Of a stretch of 64,000 nucleotides of DNA, positions 36,520 to 49,200 are shown one piece after another. How positions within the stretch are numbered: the first letter of the stretch is position 1; each line of letters opens with the position of its first letter. The notes below the pieces were generated by a model that worked only from the letters and a program-made list of their open reading frames with translations, was not told the origin of the DNA and searched no databases. The DNA lies in the NCBI GenBank assembly GCA_032622095.1, contig CP136069.1, forward strand, positions 86,142,958 to 86,206,957, given 5' to 3'. Position numbers and translations under genes: made by a program. Source of the stretch: Siphonodentalium dalli. Lineage: Eukaryota > Mollusca > Scaphopoda > Gadilida > Siphonodentaliidae.

Positions 36520-39500
36520 CCAAACAGTATGATCCTTTACTGCTATCCTGGGCCTTGGGACTCAGTCACTCACAGTCATTGCTCATCAGGAGCATGCAAC
36601 ACAGAAGAAGAGAATTTCTAATTATTCTGTCCATGGCTGATAAAATTCCAGTAAGGATCAGTTATACAGGATTTTGGCAAGGGGGTTGGGGGGAATAGGA
36701 CCCCTATATCTGCAAAAATCTCAATATGTACAACCAACTGTGAATATCTGGTACCGATACCAATATATGTAAATCAGCCCATTATTTAAGCCCAAATTCT
36801 GAATGTCTACAGTAATTAATTGGATAAGATCAAAGAATCGTAATTATATTTTATTTTTAACTTCTGAACTGAAAGGTTAAAGTCATATTATGTACTTGTT
36901 CGGGTTTGTGAAACTGATAGGGTAGTATTCAGGTGCTATGCCAACTGGAGGAATGTAACATTCTACTAACATCACCAAGAATTTGAAGCAAATCAACCAT
37001 ATTACTCCATAGAAAATATCATCTGAACAATGCTCAATTGTAAATATTTACTACTCGATTATGGACGCAACTATCAGCGATAAACTAATGAAAATGATTT
37101 CACCATGGAGAGTCACTGCATTTAATTAATATATATAAGAATGCTGGTGTGTGTTGTCAATTTGGATTAGTCAGTCTCGCAACTGGGCTCTTTAGGGATA
37201 AACAACCACTTTCTGTTTGATGCTGATTCTATAGTACTTTTCGATGAAGAATGCAGTTGTGCTCACCAATGTTTTATAAAAGGGGCCCAAATTCCATTTT
37301 AAGAGCCTGAACCCCAATTTTGGGGTTCAGCACTTTTATCTCAAAGTTAAGCCCAAATTATAATTTTATTGCCCTATATGCGTCAATGCTGCATACATGT
37401 ACATGTATCATTTCTGGTATTTTCTATAGCATTATAGGACGGGCTTGACCTTCAAGGAGCTCTTAACACCCTGAAAATTCAAAATGGCCGACTGCAGAAT
37501 TTGCAAAAATGTAGCAAAGTCAACAATAATTAAAATTGTCCTGCAAATAGAATAATTTTCATCGTTAAAGGATCAGCTCCATTGTGCTTCCACTCGTGAG
37601 TGCTCAACAAGGTTTTTGGATAGAATATATTGGTCGTAGAATGAAAAACAGACATTTTCCAAATAAGAAATCATCAATTATAGGTTATTCGATCAATAAC
37701 CTAAAAACTCCTGCAAAAAGGTTCCACGATTTATTAACAAATTTTAAGAAACAGAAACTTAAAATAAGTAAAAAAGAACCCGAGTTACACATGTTGCAAT
37801 GAGACAACCGTCTTAAAATTTTACCTGAAAACCAAATGGACACGTTCCAAAATTTCCATTTGCAATGCATACCACTAATCCATTACTTAGAAATGTTCAT
37901 CAATGGGGCATTACAATACAGCTGTACACTTGTGATTATATGTATTGAATACTATAACTACACCCTTTATATGTGTGGCTTCACCAGAGTGTGAAAATAA
38001 ATTAATATAAGGTTCACCACTGATTAGTCTTCAATCAGAGCGAACATCAAAAGCTACCGACGGTACATTCTGTGAATGTTAATGTGTGGGTATTTACGGT
38101 ATCGGAAATAAGGAAATCCCTCCCTGCAAAAGCAGGAATATTTGAAAAATAAAATAACATTGTTTGTTTTTTGGTTTTTTTTAATGCCGGGTTTTGCTGA
38201 ATATGGGAGAAATTGGGGTTATCAATATTTGCGGAATATCTGTGGCTATCCAGGAGTCTCGGGGACAATCTGTGAAACTTAACAGCTCTGATGTCCATAC
38301 ATGTACTTCTAAATAAACATGACTCTTATCAGACCAACACAGTATTGTGTAGGTTTTCAACAACCGTACTAGAATTCTATTAAAAAAAATACTCAACCAT
38401 TATTTTCCCCTGCCCTATTTGTCACAACATATTCACATGGCAGTATTCGTCCCTAGTTAATTGCTCCTGCTAATAAATTTGCTATGATACTTAGGCAGGG
38501 CAAAGTGATGATCTGAACAAATCGAGGATAAGCCACTATGTGTAGAAAACATTAAATAACATGTATATTGTGAAATATTTTAATAATGGCTGCTGGTTAT
38601 TACAAACTGGCCATAATTGAGATGACTATTCCTGTTGTTTAGCAAACATCATCACACCCATTATTAAATATTTTGAAATTTATATGTACTTGAATGTTTC
38701 ATAGAGACTCTGGATTATGCATTTATATAAATCGCTCGTCAATAATCAAACAATGCAAAAATGACAACTTTAGGAAAAATGATGGTACTCTTTCTTAACA
38801 GAATCGCTTTGCCCTACCAACATCATAGCAATCCAGCTCTACCCATCAGCATGATATAAAATTAGCAGGACCACTTAACCTGGGGTGCTATTGAAAATGA
38901 AAATATCTTAACAATGGTAAGTTACATGTATGAGGGCTATTAGCTATTATAAAGAATTATGTTGGAAAATTATAGACCCTCATCTTCTTCAACCTGCAAG
39001 TGCCTCAAGTATGGCCAATCAAAATAAGTGTGGAGCTGACAAAGACTCATTCTACTACATGTATTAGTTGAATAGTGATGATTTCATCATTTACTTCTTT
39101 TTTTTTGTCAGATGAGTTGTCATAGTCCTTTTGGAAGAAAATGATTACTTCTGAAATACAAATTGATGTTGTATATACTGGTATATATATGGTCATCTCT
39201 CATCCGATTACAACTTGTTTTGACTATGCACGGATGCAATACCCAATTTAATATCGCAACATGTGGTTGCTGTATGAAGCAAACAGCTGCAGGTCATTCC
39301 ATTTAATAAACGTTTTTAGCATGTTCCAAAGCTTGGCCACTTAAATCAGATCAGCTGTTAAAATGTTAACAACAATACCAGGTTCAATCTGTACATTTCT
39401 GTTGATTAGAGCACAATCCAAATGTTAGAAATGTTCCCTGGGATTTGGTAAAGCACACAAATTTCCAAGGTGTGTACAAAGACAGTAAGAGTGCATGTTG

Positions 39501-39585
39501 TATGTCGGGGTCAACACACACTCAGCAGCAATTTCCAGCTAATCCCATTGTGTGCAGTCAATTGTGCTCTAAGTTGATCATAGCA
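36520..39585. other. No gene recognised
   Basis: This is AT-rich intergenic DNA. The longest plus-strand frame (37584-37802) is Lys-rich with no recognisable domain. No repeats with clear borders were seen. Confidence 0.6.
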
Positions 39586-39587
39586 TG

Positions 39588-39660
39588 AGAATAGTTCTTT
39601 ACCAGAACACATCTCGTCTTTGACTCTATTTATTCTGGTAAAGAACTATTCTCATGCTCT
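39588..39660. repeat. Palindrome, 28-bp arms
   Basis: AGCATGAGAATAGTTCTTTA at the left and TAAAGAACTATTCTCATGCT at the right, extended by CCAGA/TCTGG-like bases, enclose a spacer of about 20 bases. It is MITE-like. Confidence 0.7.
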
Positions 39661-40369
39661 ATAACCTTACTTTAATATATTAAAATAAATTTCAAACTAA
39701 AATGCAATTCAACATTAGATTTGGAATACCATAAATTACATCCTGTTATCTAGTTTAAAAGAAATGCCACATTGCACTCACCCCACCAAATTTAGTTGAA
39801 ATCGGTCCAGGGGTCTGGGAGAAAAATAAAACAGACAGATCATTACCCTTGCCAATTGAAGGGTTAAGTAAGTACATGTACCCCTTTCACAAATGTTATT
39901 CTTTCACATTCCTAATGCCACAATATTATTTGAGAAGTTGTCTCTTTCACTGACAACAATGTAAAGCTTGTCTGCCTGCCATTCTCACCAATGTCTCAAA
40001 GATTGTGTATGAAATGAGGTTGTATCTTATCTGAAAATGTTTGATAAACAATAACAGAAAAGGCTGGATAATGTTAATTTGTGTCATTCATTTCAATTTA
40101 AATTAAATTAATTCCTTTGTGCTATGTTATATGGATTTGTACAGGCAGGCATTACAATATTATGTTTATAAATTATATGGGCTATTAACTCCTTTTCATC
40201 TGTGATAATGATTTGTCTTATTTATTATGCTGATGATTTAAAGGAAAAATTACCAGCGGTGCCATGTTGATATCCCTTCCCTTAATTTTAAGGAAAATTA
40301 ACTCACTTCAACTTCTATAATATACCCTTTGAAATTACTAAATCAATGGATCTCATAGTTTGGAAATTT

Positions 40370-40840
40370 ACATTTGGTTCAAATAAGGGCAGAGTTAGGA
40401 GATATAACACTCCCGCACCCACCCTATCTATGCTATATATATCAAAATTATTACATGTATATAGATTCCTATAATACATGTAATAATTTTGATATATACT
40501 GGTATTATAAGTTTTGATAAATTTCCAACAGTTGATGATCTTTAAGTACCAGTTGTAATTTAGTTTGGTCCAGTTGGGAGGTAATGGGAAATGTCCAATG
40601 ATCTATTGGGGGAGGGGTGTGCAGTTAGAAATTTCAAGGTGGACAGTGTCTAACTGTCCACTGGATACCCCCATATCCCTTCCAACTGTTCAACAAAGAC
40701 AGCTACCTGTGTCCCTGTTTAGAACTACATATGTACTTGTTTTAAAGTGATTTGACAAGTACTGACGAGTAGTCTTCAGAGTTCCAGTCTGCTCAGTCTT
40801 TACAGTCTGGTGAGCGTCCCACAGTCATTGACTGTCTTGT
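40370..40840 (+). mobile_element. Helitron-like relic with 3' hairpin, copy 2
   Basis: It contains a palindrome around ATTATTACATGTATA (40445-40500) and ends CAGTCATTGACTGTCTTGT, as at 20380. It shares about 120 bp of 3' end with 20260-20380. Confidence 0.35.
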
Positions 40841-41079
40841 TATAACTTTTCCCACTCCATGGTGGTGCACTAAAACAGTTATTCCATGAATAACTGACAA
40901 TATATTCATATCCATAACCATGAAAATTATTGATTTATCATTATTTACCCATATTATGAAATACATGATGTTCTTTTAAAATGCTGAGCATCATTGAACT
41001 AACTAAACATGTGCATTGCCAAATAATAGATGGTTCTTTCCTTATCATGATAATGGATGTGTAAATGTTCTTTAAATGA

Positions 41080-41392
41080 TGTCATGAATCTCTACTCTGG
41101 CTACGCCCGTAGAGATCATATTCAATATGATTAAAAGTGACCCAAAGTAAAATTGACTCACCAAAGTCCCCTTAAACATACAATTTCGAACACGGACTAT
41201 ATTATATCACCTACTGTGATATACAAAATTAAGGAAAATTTATTAACTAAGAAATATTTTACCTGCCCTGTTTTTTCAATTTTATAAACTTCTCTGTCAC
41301 AACATGAAACAGTTCCCAGGTTTTGAACAAGTGGAGTATGATCTCTACAGGCGTAGTAGCCAGAGTAGAGATTCTTGACATAATCTAAATTG
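41080..41392. repeat. Inverted repeat AATCTCTACTCTGGCTACG
   Basis: The left arm (AATCTCTACTCTGGCTACGC then CCGTAGAGATCATA) is repeated inverted at the right (TATGATCTCTACAGGCGTAG then TAGCCAGAGTAGAGATT), about 45 bp each around a 190-bp middle. A decayed copy of the right portion lies at 53075-53190, just after RB1CC1 exon 5. Confidence 0.7.
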
Positions 41393-41598
41393 TTCTCAAT
41401 TTCAACATTTCATGAATCATCAAAAATATAACATTATTGCTATCCAGGGCTTACTATAATAACCCTATATGATAACTAAATACATATTCTCTATAATTAG
41501 CAGTTTCTGGACTCCAATTGATTCATTTGTGGGGATACTCACATTGCTCTGCTAATAATTTCAACCTTAAAGCTGCCTATTGATGCGTATTGAACTTA

Positions 41599-42036
41599 TT
41601 AACCCTTCCATGACTGTGGCTTCCTGAAATTTTGTGAAAACCCTGTGCCTATGCATTCTCTTATATATATATATACATATATTTGGGTCTCCCATATGGA
41701 GCTTCGCATATATAAGAGAATGCATTGGCCTAACAATATTTACCTTCACCATGGAAGCCAGTGCATTCTCTTATATAGGTGGGGCTCCCTATGGGAGACT
41801 CGCGTATAAGAAAATGCACTGGCACAGGAACTTTAATGCTGCACCAGTGCAGCCCTCCTGTCATGAAATGGATAACTATCATCCCTACAAATATATTGAA
41901 CCTCAAAGGGGATGCTCTGCCCGTTGTCTGCTTTTAAGATTTGAACATCCATACAAATGAACAGTGGGCCATTTAAGTGTACATGTATACTTCTAGAACT
42001 AAGTGGGAGACGGCATTCAGTAGTTAAAGGGTTAAA
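41599..42036. mobile_element. TTAA-type palindromic MITE
   Basis: It starts TTAACCCTTCCATGACTG and carries two hairpins of the GCATTCTCTTATATA type up to about 41875. GTTAAAGGGTTAAAG near 42025-42036 may mark the true or a second right end. Confidence 0.65.
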
Positions 42037-42649
42037 GCCCTCATTGACATGAAACTTCTTCTCCTCTCTGTCAACAAACCACTCTGCTAGCTGCACCTGT
42101 GTTGTCCTTGCATACACTTAGAAATGGATGCGCAGATGTAGTTTAATCTGCTTAGGCTGGGCCAATAACATGTCTATGGCTTGAATTACGAACAAGAAAA
42201 TATGTTTAGACATGCATATTTTTTAACATCATTCTGTTTTACAGATGTGTATGGTATGTTAATTCTTATTGGTGAATGCAATCGAACTATGATAAATTAA
42301 AAATGTAACCGTTTATTTAGTTGTATGAGATAACAAGATAAATGGATATATTTATTTAATTAAATTTACCACTCTAACATGTTCCTACTAAGGATTTTCT
42401 TGTGTCTATGCTTTGATGACGTTCCCCTGACATGACAGAAGAACTTTAAGAGAAAAGAGCTTTATGATAGTTTTTACTTAAATACAAAACCTAGATTTTG
42501 AAAAATCTGTGTGCTTTTTGATGACAATTCTAGTCCGGATTCCTAAATATTGTGGTGACATAGACTTTTCACAGTATACTGGTATGTCCATTTAATATTT
42601 CATTTTTGTTTCAGAATTAATAATATTACTTTGTTCGTAATTTGATCTT

Positions 42650-43048
42650 TTAACCCTTTACCCAACAAACTGGCCAAAACCGGCCAAATAAAGCTTCAAC
42701 AGCCTAAAATATCTTCGGTCTGTCTCAATAGAACCATACAAATATGGATATCATTGGAACCGGCTCCTTGACCACATTGTGATAGTTACAGTTATGCCCT
42801 GTGCCAATGCATTCTCTTATATATGCGAGTCGACCATAGGTCGCCTCGCATATATAAGAGAATGCATTGGCCTAAAAAAAATCTTTTTTAAACACTTTTT
42901 ACCATTTTTTCTTACATTCTTTAACAATTTTATAATTTTTAATGTGTTAAGCCAATGCATTCTCTTATATATGCGAGGCGACCTATGGTCGACTCGCATA
43001 TATAAGAGAATGCATTGGCACAGGCCCTTCTGTTGGGTAAAGGGTTAA
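42650..43048. mobile_element. TTAA MITE with ACCCAACA ends, just upstream of RB1CC1 first coding exon
   Basis: The ends are TTAACCCTTTACCCAACA and TGTTGGGTAAAGGGTTAA. It is an inverted copy of 11396-11783, with two perfect hairpins on GACCATAGGTCG. It ends 36 bases before the predicted splice acceptor at 43084. Confidence 0.85.
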
Positions 43049-43084
43049 ATTGGACTTTTCTTGCAATACCCTATTATGTTTCAG

Positions 43085-43202
43085 GGTGTAGCTTGATAGT
43101 TGCAATGGTAACATGTCAGGCAGGCAAGGTTGCAGAATATTGGTATTTACAACACCAGAGAGACAATATTATTGAGAAGTTGACGTAGTACACGCTGCAG
43201 CC
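43085..43202 (+). promoter_or_regulatory. RB1CC1: Probable 5' UTR segment of RB1CC1 (spliced from an upstream exon)
   Basis: CCCTATTATGTTTCAG|GGTG is a good splice acceptor 118 bases before the start codon, which suggests a non-coding leader exon further left. Vertebrate RB1CC1 also has upstream non-coding exons. No upstream exon could be identified. Confidence 0.4.
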
Positions 43203-43270
43203 ATGTTGTATGTGTTTCATGTGGATACTGGGACGATGATGACATTCGAAATCAACTTGACGATGGAGAG
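43203..43270 (+). CDS. RB1CC1: RB1CC1 coding exon 1
   Basis: It encodes MLYVFHVDTGTMMTFEINLT then ME plus two bases of a Ser codon. The donor is GAGAG|GTATAG. A pogo-type MITE begins 13 bases into the intron. Confidence 0.92.
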
Positions 43271-46200
43271 GTATAGACATATATATAATGCCCTAAATAA
43301 TCGACTCCTTAACCACAGCAGAATTATGGGTAATTTTTCAGGATTTAGTCGGAAATATGGCTTGTTGCCATTCATCGGAAAGCTCTAACTGAGAGCTTTC
43401 CGATGAATGGCAACAAGCCATATTTCCGACTAAATCCTGAAAAATTACCCATAATTCTGCTGTGGTTAAGGAGTCGATTAATTAGGGCATTACTGTAATT
43501 AATACACATCCATATTTTCATCTAAAAGTATAGTGGCTTGTGTGATTATACTTCTAACATTTAAATGTGTATGAGCAGGCCTCAAAATTTGGCACGGGTC
43601 ATTTGCAGAATGAGGTCCCCAGGGGGTGAGTTTAGTGATGCTACCCCGCACTAAATTTACTCTCTGGGGGCCTCATTCTGCATCGCTTCATCTGCTATGG
43701 GAGACCTAGACACAGATTTAAGTTAGATGAAGATGGTGAAGATGGCAATGTGCACCCATTGGGCACCTCATCTTGCATTGTGTCATCTGCCAATTTGGGG
43801 ATATAAAGAAACTAAACTAAAAAAGAAAAACTTTCTAAAGAACCTAAAAAAACTTGTTTCTAGTAATTTTATAATCAAGATACTTTCTAGAGAAGATGAG
43901 GCATAAGCAGAATGAGGTCCCAGAGGGTGAATTTAGTGATGCTAGCCTGCTATAACCAGCACCATATCCTGAGGCCTGTCTCTAATGTAATGCTTATGCC
44001 TATTGATTTGAATGAAATAATTTGAATTTTCGTATTATAAGATGCACAGCTGAAGGATCAATGATATATTTGTGTCAAGTGCTCAAGTGTAGTAGAAGCT
44101 ACTCCATCCCAACAAGAGAAGAGTTTTGCTCTTTATTTATTACATACCCCTAACATTTAACCCCTTGATGACTAAATACTTGCTGACACTAGTTCAATGA
44201 AAGCTATGGTATACCTAGTTTGTTACCATTATTACCGAGCTGGCAAGGATAACATGAAAAATTTGAACAAATTCGTTCTTATTTTCATTTATCAATAATT
44301 CTTCAGTGACGAGAATTCCGTTGAAATAAATGTATGTAAACAATCAACTCTAACAGCAGGCAAGATAAATTTTATGTTTTTCGCAACAAACAATAACTTT
44401 AAAATATAGATAACGTAGATGTTGGTCAGATATTAGGAGCTGTGAATTTCATCATTAACATATTTGCAGCAGAATTGGCAACATGCAAGTCAATCTACAT
44501 TATTATACCCCCCGCAACGAAGTTAGGGGGGTATACTGGAGTCAGCTCGTCCGTCCATCTGTCCGTCGTCCGTCCGTGGAAACCATGGGAACCTGTGCAC
44601 CTGCGATTATGACATCTGTCGGACTTTTTTTGGTGGAGTTATCCCCCCTTTTTCGACTTAGAAATTTTTTGCAACATGTATACTTTTGTCCGAGCTTTTA
44701 TTCCTACATTTTTCGGTCAATTTCTGGCACAGATATTTAGTACCATGGAAACTTGTGCACCTGCGATTATGACGTCTGTCCGACATTTTTTGGTGGAGTT
44801 ATCCCCCTTTTTCGACTTAGACACTTTTTTTGCAACATGCATAATTTTGTCCGAGCTTTTATTCCTACATTTTTCGATCAATGTTTTTTAATCTTGGCAC
44901 TAATATTTAGTACCATGGGAATCTGTGCACCTGCGATTATGACGTCTGTCCGACATTTTTTGTGTGGAGTTATTCCCCTTTTTCGACTTTTTTCGCAACA
45001 TACATAATTTTGTCCAAGCTTTTATTCCTACATTTTTCGGTCAATAGGTTTAAGATTAGGGTTATGGTTGTACACCTGCAATGGGAACTGTTATTTTATT
45101 ATTTTAACTAAATGTTTACTGACATGTGAAACATCTTAGTATTTTAAAAACAGGGGGGTATCCGTAGTCCCATTGGGACAGTCACACCTCTAGTTATATT
45201 CGTAATAAAAACAAAATAAAACATTATTTGTAACACTTTCCATAAAGTTTCTGGCAAATACCACAATGAGTACAATTTTAACTCCTTGAGACCAAGCCTG
45301 AGTTTAGTGCGCCTGTCATTTGCAGTATGCGGTCCCCAGAGGGTGAATTTAGTGATGCGATCCCGCATAACATTGAAAGTTTCTTTATTATAAAATTTCT
45401 ATAGAAACTTCTTCACATAGATTATATTTCTTTTTTAGTTTATTTTCTCTATATCCCCAAATTGGCATAATAATAAATTGCATAATCGAGGTTCCCAATG
45501 GGTGTACATCACATTATTCAGCATTTTGGGATTTTAAATCTAAGTCTATATCTCAAGGGTGATGCTAGCCCACTGTGCAGGATAGCATCAGTAAATTCAC
45601 CCTCTGGGACCTCATTCTGCAAATGACAGGCGCACTAAACTCAGACTTGCTTGAGACACAAGTATATTTAAGTTGTTATACTATAATATGGTGGCACTCA
45701 TATATGTTGATATTTATACCCCCCGCAACGAAGTTAGGGGGGTGTATACTGGAGTCAGCTTGTCCGTCCGTCGTCCGTCCGTGGACACAAATTTGTCCGG
45801 AGTTTTTCTCAGTCGTTTTTTGATCAATTGTCGTGAAACTTGGCACAGACATCAACCACCATGGGAACCTGTGCACCTGCGATTATGATGTCTGTCGTAG
45901 AGTTATCCCCCCTTTTTCGACTTAGAAATTTTTCGCAACATGTATACTTTTGTCTGAGCTTTTATTCCTTCATTTTTCGGTCAATTTTTTTAAAACGTGG
46001 CACAGATATTTAGTACCATGGGCACTTGTGCACCTGCGATTATGACGTCTGTCGGACATTTTTTGGTGGAGTTATTCCCCTTTTTCGACTTAGAATTTTT
46101 TTTCCAACATACATAATTTTGTCCAAACTTTTATTCCTACATTTTTCGGTCAATAGGTTTAAGATTAGGGTTATGGTTGTACACCTGCAATGGGAACTGT

Positions 46201-49200
46201 TATTTTATTATTTTAACTAAATGTTTAATGACTTGTAAAACATCTTAGTATTTTAAAAAACAGGGGGGGGTATCCGTAGTCCCATTGGGACAGTCACACC
46301 TCTAGTTATTATTTGATCAGCGGAATTCAATAACAATCCCTTCACCCATCAAGTGCCTTGAGGTCCTTATAGAGAATAATCACTTGATTGAACTGGTGAC
46401 ATGAAATAATTATTTCGAGGCAGGGACGTTGTACAAAAAACAAGAGCATTTTACAAAATAGTCCCTGCCTTGAATTAATTATTTCACATCACCAGTTCAA
46501 TCAAGTGATTATTCTGTTTATTATATTCCACTGTAAACACCAGATAATCTGAATAATATCACCATTATAGCCATGACATATAAATTTTTATAGCTTGTAT
46601 GAATACATAATGCGCTAGTTTAGGTGACATAATTCACTAGTGAAAATATCATTTGAAATAACTCAAGAAATGAAGGTAAATCACACATAGGAATGTATTA
46701 AATTTAGATAATGAGTTCAGCAGACTCGATCGGAAGGGCATAAGCATACCATTTGATCCTTCTGCCTCTCGTAATATCCTTCCACCCTCTGCTTTCTTGC
46801 AAGGCAGCAAATAGTGTGTTTGTCATTTGCAGAATGAGGTCTCCAGAGGATGAATTTAGTGATGCTATCCCGCACAGTGGGCTGGTATCACCAAATTCAC
46901 CCTCTGTGGACCTCATTATGCTTAGGCCTCAACTGCTATGGGAGACATCAGATTGAAGTTCCCCAGTTGAAGTTGGTGATGTTCACCCATTAGTCACCAC
47001 AATTATGCAATTTATCTTCTGCGAATTAGGGGATATAGAAACTGAAGAGAAGGGAAAAAGTATCCAAAAACAATATTAATTTGAGACTATAGATACTTCC
47101 CAGAAGAATGAGGTCCCCAGAGGGGTGAATTTGGTGACACTAGCCCACTGTGTGGGAGAGCATCACTAAATTCACCCTCTGGGGACCTCATTCTGCAAAT
47201 GAGAGACACAATATTTTCAGACTTGCTTTCATGCGATCACCGACGCAAAACACAGTGTGGCTCTAATGATATATTGTTGAATTGTTGTAGTGTCTCATCG
47301 CTCAAGTCAGTCATTGCTCGGGCCTGCAAAATACAGGAAGACAAGCAGGTCTTGCTGATAAGTGGCGGAGAGAGTCTCAATCCAAAAGACAGAGTTGGCA
47401 AATATAGTGCAGGAACGGTGAGATATAAAATGCTCTTATTAGTTATAATACTGTTTAGTACAGTAATGCCCTATATAATCGACTCCTTAACCACAGTGAG
47501 AGCTTTCCGATGAATGGCAACAAGCCATATTTCCGACTAAATCCTGAAAAATTACCCATAATTCTACTGTGGTTAAGGAGTCGATTATTTAGGGCATTAC
47601 TGTAGATGTACATGTACTCTGATTAATAGTAATGTGAGAGGAACCCGTGATTTTTATTAAGGCCACTTCTCAATGTACCAGGTCCACATACATGTATGTA
47701 CTGCTTGTGTGATTAAATTATTACAACAAGTCTCAAAGTGTATCTTTACAGGCCAAGTTAGTATATGGGTTCTGTCCAATTATTTTCATATGAGTTACAA
47801 CTTAAAATTTTACCGCATTTTGCCTTTGAAATTATGGTATAGCAGATATTCTTTGTAAGCTCAAATTGTTATTTTATTTTGTGGTAGTACAATTCAAAAT
47901 GGCTAAAGGGGCGTATTTTTGCTATACCCTAGCGATGATCTTGTTGGAATATATAATGAAAATTTCAAACACTCAATACCTTGACTAGTGTCTGACCATA
48001 CTTTCTATAACCACACATTTTGAAGAAAAATTTCCTCTAGATAACTTAGGACCAAGTTAGTTGTATCATGTGTTTGATTCAGTTAAGATATGCTTTTACA
48101 TGTACATTAAATCACTGATTTAATTATAAAAGACATTTCTATATTTTTATTTGATTTTGTAAATTGTTTTTCTTTCAGGATACAAATCCAATATTTCTGT
48201 TCAGTAAAAGCACTATAGAGTCGGCTACTCCACCATCACCAAGCATTCACCATGGATCAGGTTTGTACTATTCTCAGAGGGTTATTCTAGGTTGATTTTG
48301 GCTTGACACAATGAAGTTGAGCACTGAAAATAACTCGGTGATAAATGTTTCATAATCCTATTGCTGTTGAAATTCTTTTCCATGGACTATCGCACTATGT
48401 AGTTACTTGAATGTGGTTCGGTGTCACATCACGATCTTTGTAGTTACATGTCCTGTTCCCGGTCTGCATTTTTTCAATACTGCCAAATTTCAACACAAAA
48501 TGGAGCGTATTTCAAAATAATTATATTATTTCTCCACGTTATTGATCAGACCAGATATTCAGTTATATTGTTATCATTAGAAATGGAACATAGATGCATT
48601 GTTATTATCAGAAAAGTCACACAAAAGTAAACCTACGAAATTTCTATTTGAACACAGGAAAAAGTGTCAATATTTTCTTTTATTGGCATCACCGAAGGAG
48701 TTTTCTGAGATGAGATTATCTATATAATATATCGAATGTCGGTTATATTGTAGTTCTGTTATAAAATAACAATGTTTAAGAAATGTATATAATATAAGGT
48801 AACTCCTACCAAGTACCTACACTACTCTTGAGTGCCAAATAGCAGTGCAGGGTGGATATAACAGAACAGAGTGAGAAATTTTGCATATAACGGTATAAAT
48901 TTTACAAACTGTTCCTCTCTGTACGAACTTTATTACTTGCGCCAGTCCATGCTGGACGCAAGTAATGTTTTCGGTTCGGATCTTTGTCTGTCCTTCCGCG
49001 AACATGTTACGTCATACCGGAAGTACATATTGTAAAAAAATGAACACGCGCTAATATGAAATGGTTGCATCAATTGTAATTTAAATCCACATATATACTT
49101 AATTTGCATTGTTATCTGGTTTTATTTTGGTAATAAATCGTTCATAAATGAACAATCAAATTTCAAAAATTTCAAAAACTTCAAAAACTTCAAAAATTTC

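Noticed and set aside
37584-37802. 72-codon Lys-rich ORF between the genes
   Set aside because: It is AT-rich, has no domain, and nothing around it supports a gene.
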